Part shown: one piece after another, positions 1 through 5,536 of the stretch
How positions within the stretch are numbered: position 1 is the first letter of the stretch
Layout: each line of letters starts with the position of its first letter
DNA from: Cuniculiplasma sp.
Lineage (GTDB): Archaea; Thermoplasmatota; Thermoplasmata; Thermoplasmatales; Thermoplasmataceae
Direction: 5' to 3'
Length of the DNA: 5,556 nucleotides
NCBI GenBank assembly: GCA_023256455.1
Contig: JAGDXN010000071.1
Span: 10,202 to 15,757, forward strand
Notes under the pieces: model-generated
Database searches by the model: none
What the model was told of the DNA's origin: nothing
Seen by the model: only the letters and a program-made list of their open reading frames with translations
Position numbers and translations under genes: made by a program

Positions 1-256
1 GAAATCCGAGATTGAAAAGCCTGACTCTTCCGTAAATATCTGATAGCCTTCCTATGGTTACAAGGAGAACCGCAGTTACCATCATGTAACCCATTAGAAT
101 CCAAAGAAGATACTGGAAGGATGACCCCAGGAAAGGATCCAGGTGTATTCCCTTGAAAATTGCGGGCAGGGATATGAGAATGATTGTAGAATTTATGGAA
201 CCCATCAATACGCCAAGGGTAGTGTTTGATAGAGCAACCCATTTATACTGAACCAT
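1..256 (-). CDS. DHA2-type MFS transporter, N-terminal part (cut by window edge)
   Basis: Reverse-strand translation from the ATG at 256-254 gives 85 residues with no stop before the window edge, so the C-terminal majority is missing. Residues about 7-33 form a first membrane helix ending in ISLPAI, the place where drug:H+ antiporter-2 (EmrB/QacA-like, usually 14 helices) proteins have LDxTIVNVALPxI. A second helix spans about 48-68 and is followed at 69-81 by [13 protein letters not shown], the MFS loop 2-3 motif A. The Asp usual in the first-helix motif is Asn22 here. From family knowledge it should be a proton-coupled exporter in the cytoplasmic membrane; the substrate cannot be read. No Shine-Dalgarno precedes the ATG, but a TATA box sits about 24 bases upstream, which suggests a leaderless mRNA. 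It is divergent from the exported-protein gene at 353. Membership of the MFS is near certain; DHA2 assignment is likely. Confidence 0.87.
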   Translation of the reverse strand, partial: MVQYKWVALSNTTLGVLMGSINSTIILISLPAIFKGIHLDPFLGSSFQYLLWILMGYMMVTAVLLVTIGRLSDIYGRVRLFNLGF

Positions 257-275
257 ACTGAGTAATAGTTCTATG

Positions 276-284
276 TTATAAATA
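276..284 (-). promoter_or_regulatory. TATA box of the MFS transporter gene (leaderless promoter)
   Basis: Read on the minus strand this is TATTTATAA. Its centre lies about 24 bases before the A of the ATG at 256. Archaeal transcription starts about 25 bases downstream of the TATA centre, so the transcript should begin at or within a base or two of the start codon. The lack of a Shine-Dalgarno fits this. Confidence 0.65.
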
Positions 285-285
285 C

Positions 286-309
286 TTAATTGATAATTGT
301 TTAATTGAT
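286..309. repeat. 9-base direct repeat between divergent promoters (possible operator)
   Basis: TTAATTGAT occurs at 286-294 and again exactly at 301-309, a 15-base period. The second copy extends into TTAATTGATTAA, a near-palindrome with TTAA arms. The pair abuts the minus-strand TATA box (276-284) and ends about 15 bases before the plus-strand TATA box (324-332), a position where a bound protein could affect both genes. The region is extremely AT-rich, so chance repetition is a real alternative. Confidence 0.35.
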
Positions 310-323
310 TAAATATTAATAGG

Positions 324-332
324 TTTTAAATA
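324..332 (+). promoter_or_regulatory. TATA box of the exported-protein gene (leaderless promoter)
   Basis: TTTTAAATA is centred about 25 bases before the ATG at 353, mirroring the arrangement on the opposite strand. No Shine-Dalgarno lies between it and the ATG. An ATG at 345 hits a stop after four codons in its own frame, so 353 is the start supported by both promoter spacing and reading frame. Confidence 0.65.
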
Positions 333-352
333 CTATTTAGAAATATGGAATT

Positions 353-844
353 ATGCTAGGAAAGACTGGGACAGCCATATTGAGTATCATTCTGGTCATA
401 GTATTTGTGTCTGTTGCTTCTGCCACCATACTTACAAGTGATTCAAGTGTCACTACAAAGGCATCGGGATATGCAAACATAACATCTCCATCAACAAAAT
501 ATGTGATTATTGAAAGTCCGGGTGTAATCGATTTCAATTTTACACTTTATTCAAACAATTCAAAGATATACATTTTTGATTACAACAATTTTACATACCA
601 TAACCAGAGCGTAAATCTTACCTGCTTCAATACTACACAATATCCAGGGAACTATGTATTGCTCAACAATTTCAAGAACGGAACGGAAGTTCATCTGAAA
701 CTTTATGTGAACAAAACCGTATTCAACTACATTCTAGAAAGTATGCCAGGATCAAAGGCTGAGCCATCATCCATCGTAAAAATTCTTGTAATGTCTCCTT
801 CGGGAGCATTTGCAGCCACAGGGTTTGCAATATTCAAAGTTTAA
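353..844 (+). CDS. Small exported/membrane-anchored protein with nine N-glycosylation sequons
   Basis: I do not recognise the family. The 163-residue product starts with a short positive tip (Lys4) and a strongly hydrophobic stretch at about residues 6-25, then a Ser/Thr-rich region. This could be a Sec signal (the A-S-A at 22-24 resembles a signal peptidase site), an uncleaved anchor, or a type IV pilin-like N-terminus in which processing comes before the hydrophobic segment. The body is rich in Asn, Thr, Tyr and Phe, has one Cys (91), and looks beta-rich. N-X-S/T sequons occur at N42, N62, N68, N79, N84, N88, N93, N109 and N120. The C-terminus is mildly hydrophobic (about 151-161), without a clear second anchor. 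Its composition is visibly more AT-rich than the genes to the right. It probably faces the outside of the cell as a surface or pilin-like protein. It is monocistronic, with its own promoter and a T-rich terminator. Confidence 0.8.
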   Translation: MLGKTGTAILSIILVIVFVSVASATILTSDSSVTTKASGYANITSPSTKYVIIESPGVIDFNFTLYSNNSKIYIFDYNNFTYHNQSVNLTCFNTTQYPGNYVLLNNFKNGTEVHLKLYVNKTVFNYILESMPGSKAEPSSIVKILVMSPSGAFAATGFAIFKV

Positions 845-885
845 TAAATATAATTTAACATTGATTCATTGCAGTCAGGAGTGGC

Positions 886-902
886 TTTTTCTATTTGTTT
901 TT
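886..902 (+). terminator. T-rich archaeal terminator after the exported-protein gene
   Basis: The run TTTTTCTATTTGTTTTT starts 41 bases after the stop codon of the 353-844 gene. Oligo-T tracts on the coding strand without a stable hairpin are the usual intrinsic terminators of archaea. It also separates this gene from the radical SAM gene, which has its own promoter signals. Confidence 0.55.
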
Positions 903-935
903 ATGATCAAAATAACTGGAAATGCCGCTATTTAC

Positions 936-943
936 TATAAAAT
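936..943 (+). promoter_or_regulatory. Candidate TATA box for the radical SAM-cdc6 operon
   Basis: TATAAAAT here would start transcription near 964, giving a leader of about 40 bases that contains the whole Shine-Dalgarno at 993-999. Two weaker alternatives exist: TTTAAGAA at 966-973 behind an A-run that could act as a BRE (start near 994, leader about 11 bases), and TATTAAAT at 975-982, which would make the gene leaderless. The strong Shine-Dalgarno argues for a leadered transcript and so for the first choice, but the sequence alone does not settle it. Confidence 0.4.
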
Positions 944-992
944 CATGTATATGGGAGAAAAAAAGTTTAAGAACTATTAAATTCTAACATGT

Positions 993-999
993 AGGTGAT
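993..999 (+). promoter_or_regulatory. Strong Shine-Dalgarno deciding the radical SAM start
   Basis: AGGTGAT is complementary over all seven bases to the archaeal 16S rRNA 3' tail (AUCACCU) and ends 5 bases before the ATG at 1005. It fixes this start codon and contrasts with the two leaderless genes to the left. Confidence 0.75.
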
Positions 1000-1004
1000 A
1001 TATT

Positions 1005-2684
1005 ATGACGAAGTTTGTACTTATTTCGGACAGCACGTTGAGTTATGAATACAGAAATTTTCCACTGCTGGACTTTCTTCCCTGCGCACCGGGGAAGGCT
1101 GTTCCCGAAAAGGTTTACAAATTCATGAAGGGGCCTGCCCCACCAGCAAAGCCCAACGGTGAAACCGTATTTGCACCCTATGCCATAAGAAAACTGGAGG
1201 CTTCCCTCCTCACAAAGTACAGGAGAGAGGATGTGGCCGTCGCCCATGAAGATTACCTGAGCAATTTCATAAAGGATGACACAGAAATAATTGCAGTTTC
1301 CACCATGGATCCTCTGGGAATAGGGCCCACAACCATGTCATACTATGCACTCTTTGGCGGGAAACTGGATGCCTGGGTAAGAAGGGACTGGGACTCCCTG
1401 ATGGCAAAAATCAACGCTGTGAGGCAGGGAAAGAAGGCAAAGCTCATAGTTGGTGGACCCGGGGTTTGGGAATTCACCATTTTAAGGGATGAAATAGAGA
1501 AATATCATTTCGATTACATATTCACAGGAGAGGCTGATGATATAGCCCCGTTGCTATTTGATCAAATATCAAGGGGCGATATTGATAAGTCCATATTCCA
1601 GGAGGGATATGTGTCCTATGACGAGAACTTTAAGAGGATTGTTAAAAAGGACCCACTGTTCCTTTCAAGGGGTTATTCAAAATCGGCCTATCCAAGGCTT
1701 GAGGATATTCCGCCCATAGTTGCTCCCTCTGTGAAGGGAATGGTTGAAGTAATGAGGGGCTGTGGCGTTGGCTGTGATTTCTGTGAAGTTACACTCAGAC
1801 CGCTTAGATATGAACCTATTGAACAGATCGTTCATGAAATTGAAATAAACAGCAGAGCAGGAATAACCAATGCATGGCTGCACTCCGATGAAATATTTGG
1901 ATTTAAGCATGGAAATATGTTTGCCCCCAATGAGGAAGCCTTAACAGAACTGTTCACAGCCGTAATGAATGTAAAGGGCATAAAGACATCAAATCCAACC
2001 CATGGGAGAATATCCATCCCTGCAGGATATCCTGATATGATTGCCCATTTCTCCAAAATATTGAAGGCAGGCCCAAACAACTGGATCGGCATTCAGACAG
2101 GTGTTGAAACCGGCAGTGATGAACTGGCAAAGAAGCACATGCCAAACAAGACACTTCCGCTGAAAATCGGACCAGACGGATCCTGGCAGGACATTGTATG
2201 GGAGGGTGTTTATGTTGAAACAAAGAACTACTGGAGACCTGCATTCACACTTCAGGTTGGACAGAATGAAGAAACACCTGAGGATAACTGGCAGACCATT
2301 GAGATGATAAACAGACTGAGCAATTCCTATGTAGATGGAAGGCCATTCGAATTTACGGTTACACCTCTGGTCAATGTGCCCCTTGGAAGGATTAAATCAA
2401 GATCGCTCAATAAGAATATGCTCACACAGGATATGATGGCCGTATATTATGCGTCCTACAGGCACCTGGCCAAAATGTCCGCAAGGGATGGATTCAGAGA
2501 TACAAGCGGAAACTTCTTTGCCAGAATAGGTACAGGCAGCGTAATATCTGGCGGTGGTTACCTGATGATGAAATTCATTGAAAAGAGGGCAAAAAAGATG
2601 GGTGTTGATGTGGAAAAGGTCAAGAACTACGGCATCCAGAGGAACAGAGAGATTACATCTCTGGCAGCACTGGCCAGGGCATGA
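1005..2684 (+). CDS. Radical SAM enzyme with cobalamin-binding-like N-terminal domain
   Basis: The 559-residue protein has a Rossmann-like region at about 90-200, with VGGPG at 149-153 and FTGEADD at 173-179, as in B12-binding domains fused to radical SAM cores. The cobalamin His motif DxHxxG is not intact; DPLGIG at 102-107 has Leu at the His place. The core begins about 245, with the [4Fe-4S] motif CX3CX2C at C253, C257 and C260 (CGVGCDFC), and GVETGSDE at 366-373 matches the SAM-ribose contact region. The only other Cys is C27, so no auxiliary cluster or SPASM domain is evident. The C-terminus has a Gly-rich hydrophobic stretch (about 509-524) followed by a basic helix. It should cleave SAM to a 5'-deoxyadenosyl radical, probably with cobalamin; the substrate is unknown. 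Cobalamin-type radical SAM enzymes include the GDGT ring synthases GrsA/GrsB, a possible but unproven identity. It is the first gene of an operon with cdc6. Confidence 0.9.
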   Translation: MTKFVLISDSTLSYEYRNFPLLDFLPCAPGKAVPEKVYKFMKGPAPPAKPNGETVFAPYAIRKLEASLLTKYRREDVAVAHEDYLSNFIKDDTEIIAVSTMDPLGIGPTTMSYYALFGGKLDAWVRRDWDSLMAKINAVRQGKKAKLIVGGPGVWEFTILRDEIEKYHFDYIFTGEADDIAPLLFDQISRGDIDKSIFQEGYVSYDENFKRIVKKDPLFLSRGYSKSAYPRLEDIPPIVAPSVKGMVEVMRGCGVGCDFCEVTLRPLRYEPIEQIVHEIEINSRAGITNAWLHSDEIFGFKHGNMFAPNEEALTELFTAVMNVKGIKTSNPTHGRISIPAGYPDMIAHFSKILKAGPNNWIGIQTGVETGSDELAKKHMPNKTLPLKIGPDGSWQDIVWEGVYVETKNYWRPAFTLQVGQNEETPEDNWQTIEMINRLSNSYVDGRPFEFTVTPLVNVPLGRIKSRSLNKNMLTQDMMAVYYASYRHLAKMSARDGFRDTSGNFFARIGTGSVISGGGYLMMKFIEKRAKKMGVDVEKVKNYGIQRNREITSLAALARA

Positions 2685-3790
2685 TCAGCAAAATAATAAG
2701 GGACCCTGAACCCCTTGAAACTTTTTTTATTCCAGAGAAGATAATACACAGGGAAAAACAGATAAGGGATATATTCACTTCCGTCATTCTTCCCCTGAAA
2801 AATGGCATAGGTTCTTCTGCCTTTGTTTATGGGCAATCCGGAACTGGAAAGACTGCCACGATGAAGAGAATAATGGGGAGTGAAAATGAAATACACATTT
2901 TTTATGAAAACGCAATATCCATAAGTTCGTTTAAAAAAGTCATGGGTGATCTTGCATACTCCATGGGGATAAGCATTGAGGGAAAATTTTCCTATGAATC
3001 CGTTTTCAGGTCAATCGAAAGGATAAGGAACAAAAATGTGCTCCTTATTGTGGATGAATCCTTGAATCTAATAAGGAAGGATTTTGAAGGCCTTTACACC
3101 ATAATGAGGGCAGGGGAGCTTTTTGGCTCATCCATTGGCACAATAATAATATCATTGGATAATCCTGCACTCCATCTTACAGCTGCAGATATGAGAAAAC
3201 TTGGTGTCTTCAACGAGATCAAATTTGATAAATACACCATGGATCAACTTGGGGATATTGTAAGATCCAGGGCGGAAATATCTCTCTATCCCGGTTCATT
3301 CAAGGAAGATATTATAGTTCAGATAGCTCAGCTGTGCGAAAGATCTGGCAGCGCCAGAATGGCCATAGAAATTCTGCAGAAATCAGCCTTCAGTGCACAG
3401 TATCGTGGATCTGAGTGTATTGATGCGGAGGATGTGAGGGCCGCATCTGCAATGATAAATCCATTTATCACAGAAAGCAAACTTATGGAGCTTGATTTCA
3501 GGGAGATTTTGCTCCTCCAATCGGTCTGCCAGAACTTAATGGATGGGGGAGACTGCACCATGGAATCACTCACAAAAACATTCACCATGAACACCGAGAT
3601 CCATGGAATCAAGACACCGGATACTGCCTTCATATACAGATCCATAAGGCATCTTGAAACCCTTGATATTATTGAGAGCAGGCTTGAGAGCTTTGGCCCT
3701 GGCATGGGCGTGAGGAAAAAGCTCTATGTGAATGATGTGCCTGTGGAGGTTTTAATGGAAAAAATCAAGGAGATTTCTGGCAGGCTTTGA
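2681..3790 (+). CDS. cdc6: Cdc6/Orc1-family AAA+ ATPase
   Basis: The 369-residue product has the length and order of archaeal Orc1/Cdc6: an N-terminal PE-x-x-x-HRE-like segment (18-25), Walker A GQSGTGKT (51-58), Walker B LLIVDE (121-126), sensor 1 around IISLDN (156-161), and a lid with sensor 2 GSARMAIE (223-230, Arg226), followed by a C-terminal winged-helix region (about 265-369) for DNA binding. The usual Asp two residues after the Walker B Glu is Leu128, and the box VII/arginine-finger region (about 170-185) reads unlike the usual S-R/S-L-P form, so it may be a diverged paralogue rather than the main initiator. By family it binds origin or promoter DNA and, as an initiator, would help load MCM; some paralogues are regulators. 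Its ATG overlaps the radical SAM stop as ATGA with no clear Shine-Dalgarno, implying translational coupling. Its last 39 bases overlap the opposing polymerase gene. Confidence 0.93.
   Translation: MISKIIRDPEPLETFFIPEKIIHREKQIRDIFTSVILPLKNGIGSSAFVYGQSGTGKTATMKRIMGSENEIHIFYENAISISSFKKVMGDLAYSMGISIEGKFSYESVFRSIERIRNKNVLLIVDESLNLIRKDFEGLYTIMRAGELFGSSIGTIIISLDNPALHLTAADMRKLGVFNEIKFDKYTMDQLGDIVRSRAEISLYPGSFKEDIIVQIAQLCERSGSARMAIEILQKSAFSAQYRGSECIDAEDVRAASAMINPFITESKLMELDFREILLLQSVCQNLMDGGDCTMESLTKTFTMNTEIHGIKTPDTAFIYRSIRHLETLDIIESRLESFGPGMGVRKKLYVNDVPVEVLMEKIKEISGRL
3752..3790. other. Tail-to-tail coding overlap of cdc6 and the PolB2-like gene
   Basis: The Cdc6 stop TGA lies at 3788-3790 (plus) and the polymerase stop TAA at 3754-3752 (minus). 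The 39 shared bases encode the last residues of Cdc6 on one strand and the last dozen of the polymerase, including its LLDFF tail, on the other. Any transcript of either gene that terminates downstream must run antisense into its neighbour. Confidence 0.95.
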
Positions 3791-5536
3791 CCTTACTGCC
3801 TGACTGAATGCGAAATCAAAGGGCTCGAATGTCCTTTCCATTATTTCCCTGTAATATTTTCTGTCCGGAACTCCACCGTCCACTGAAAAAACCCTGTTCT
3901 TATAATCGTTTACAACAACGTATACACTTTCCCCGGGGCTTATCTCAATACCCTCAGATGCACAGTAATCCATAACAGATTTTTGGAGATTGTTCACATT
4001 ATACATTGACCTGTGCCTTGATGGCCTCACCCTTATTTTGAATATGTCTGCATCGGTTATGTTCATGTTCATATATTCATTTCTCAGTGCCATGTATTTT
4101 CCGTAGAGATCGGTCATATCCCTTTCCGGATCGAAACTCTCCATGAGGGAAAGGGCATCCTCCTGTGCCAGAGAACTTATTTCAGGATAGTCTCCCCTGC
4201 GCATGGCTATGCCTCTCACCTTAAATTCACCCCCATCCTTCATTCCAAAATATCTGTTCAATGCACCAAGACCTGATCTTGCTGGTAGAAATACGATCCA
4301 TGGATAGTGGCCATCCTTCACTATATTTATGGACGTTTCCTTTCTGATCCTTCTCAGAACTTTCGAACTATCACCCTTTCCCTGAATAAAGAGAGAATCC
4401 ACAATGCCATGGATTATTTTAAAACCCTCCTCCTCGCATATTTCCATTGCCCTCTGAAGGGCCCATCTTCCTATGGATGTTATGGCCTCATGCATCTCTA
4501 TCTTTCCGAATCTTGCGTTTTTAAAACCGGTGTATCCAAAGGATGTGAGGAGAAGCCATTTAAGTACCCTGTCCCTCATTTCATAATCCCTGCCCCATTT
4601 CTTTGCACTCTTATATAAGAGCCTTCTTTTTAGAAGGCCACCGATTGCATCAGGAATGAAGCCATGGTTCTGGCTGCAGTAATAGGGGTTTTCACCTGGA
4701 AGTTTCAATCCGAAACTCCTGTTTACGGTTTCAGGGGATAGATTGAAATGGTGCATTATGGACGGATACATGGATGAAAAATCTATCTCAATTACATCCT
4801 TATAAATACCTGGCCTGGGCTGCATGACATAACCACCATGATCATTTTTCATGAAATCTTCCACGGATCGAATATCCTCGTGGTCGTCCTTGTCTGTTAT
4901 GGGCATAATCCCTCTCCTTATGGCTTCGTAAACTTCCATGGAAGAGACTGCTGTTCCTGGTGTGGACATTGAAACTGTTTCTGGGGGAAGTCCGGTTATT
5001 CTGGAAATCTCCATAATCCCTGCAAGGCCTCCTTCCGTATACATGAAGGAGGATTTTGGTATGGATATCTTTCCCAGTATGTGCACTGTTGGTCCATTAT
5101 AGTGCACCTGCCCGTAGGAACTGTACGAATTGCCCCCCTTCAGGCGGTATTTCATATTGCTGTAAAATGATGCTTTTCTCATGAACTCTGCCATTCCTGA
5201 AAAATTTCCGTAAAGGAAAAAAACGGATTCAGGAAGGAGATCAAGGAATATATCTACCGCGTCGCATTCCCTTTCCAGCTTCAACCCATTAATTGTTGCA
5301 GAATGGAAGCCATGGGATGTGTAATTAACATCTATGTCAAGTATGGGTATTTCCGGGTCATGATCATATGGGCTTTCATTTTCAAATAGCTTGAGCCCGT
5401 TTTCCCCAAGAAATTTCAGCGGGCCGTTGATCAGGCCATTATATATCCTGAACTTTCTTCCCAGGCCTATGGCCCTTATATTCCTTATGAGTTCCCTTTC
5501 CGATCTGAATGGCACATATATCCTCAAACCTTCCAT
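3752..5536 (-). CDS. polB2: PolB2-like family-B DNA polymerase with altered active site
   Basis: The 594-residue product is short for PolB1/PolB3 (about 780-900) but fits PolB2. In order: an N-terminal region (about 60-200) resembling a decayed 3'-5' exonuclease, with DID at 67-69 in place of Exo I DxE, YGNFS at 109-113 where Exo II has its Asp, and no clear Exo III YxxxD; motif A DFSSMYPSI (252-260, Asp252); motif B KWLLLTSFGYTGFKNARFG (326-344), with L-T-S-F-G for the usual NSxYG; motif C HGIVDSLF (376-383), where the first Asp of DTD is Ile378 and Asp380 is kept; and a thumb with KVRGIAMRRGDYPE (439-452). Both usual metal-binding Asp (252, 380) remain, so polymerase activity is possible; proofreading is doubtful. 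It is convergent with cdc6. The chosen ATG is the first in frame, but the frame has no stop up to the right edge, so the real start may lie further upstream. Confidence 0.9.
   Translation of the reverse strand: MEGLRIYVPFRSERELIRNIRAIGLGRKFRIYNGLINGPLKFLGENGLKLFENESPYDHDPEIPILDIDVNYTSHGFHSATINGLKLERECDAVDIFLDLLPESVFFLYGNFSGMAEFMRKASFYSNMKYRLKGGNSYSSYGQVHYNGPTVHILGKISIPKSSFMYTEGGLAGIMEISRITGLPPETVSMSTPGTAVSSMEVYEAIRRGIMPITDKDDHEDIRSVEDFMKNDHGGYVMQPRPGIYKDVIEIDFSSMYPSIMHHFNLSPETVNRSFGLKLPGENPYYCSQNHGFIPDAIGGLLKRRLLYKSAKKWGRDYEMRDRVLKWLLLTSFGYTGFKNARFGKIEMHEAITSIGRWALQRAMEICEEEGFKIIHGIVDSLFIQGKGDSSKVLRRIRKETSINIVKDGHYPWIVFLPARSGLGALNRYFGMKDGGEFKVRGIAMRRGDYPEISSLAQEDALSLMESFDPERDMTDLYGKYMALRNEYMNMNITDADIFKIRVRPSRHRSMYNVNNLQKSVMDYCASEGIEISPGESVYVVVNDYKNRVFSVDGGVPDRKYYREIMERTFEPFDFAFSQAVRSKPARNLLDFFH

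Noticed and set aside
337..537. 66-codon minus-strand open frame opposite the exported-protein gene
   Set aside because: It lies antisense to a gene with a clear export signal and promoter, has no promoter or ribosome site of its own, and shows no recognisable feature.
903..980. 25-codon plus-strand frame (starts MIKITG) between the terminator and the radical SAM gene
   Set aside because: It begins right at the end of the T-rich tract with no Shine-Dalgarno and no TATA box at leaderless spacing, and it covers the likely promoter of the next gene. Too short to support by reading.
845..1004. Possible replication origin near cdc6 (ORB-type boxes)
   Set aside because: Only a short TGGAAA-like fragment (about 917-922) recalls the origin recognition box; there is no G-rich tail, no repeat and no inverted pair. 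cdc6 is also second in an operon, without a non-coding region before it.
984..2244. Several minus-strand open frames (984-1247, 1677-1910, 1832-2092, 1954-2244) opposite the radical SAM gene
   Set aside because: They overlap each other and a gene whose motifs are certain; their translations look like frame shadows, without motifs or start signals.
2627..3705. Minus-strand open frames at 2627-2896 and 3328-3705 opposite cdc6
   Set aside because: Cdc6 carries Walker A, Walker B and sensor 2 in order on the plus strand; the antisense frames have no start signals or family features.
4307..4618. 103-codon plus-strand open frame inside the polymerase gene
   Set aside because: It lies opposite motifs B and C of the polymerase, which are conserved there; it has no Shine-Dalgarno or promoter and reads as a shadow.
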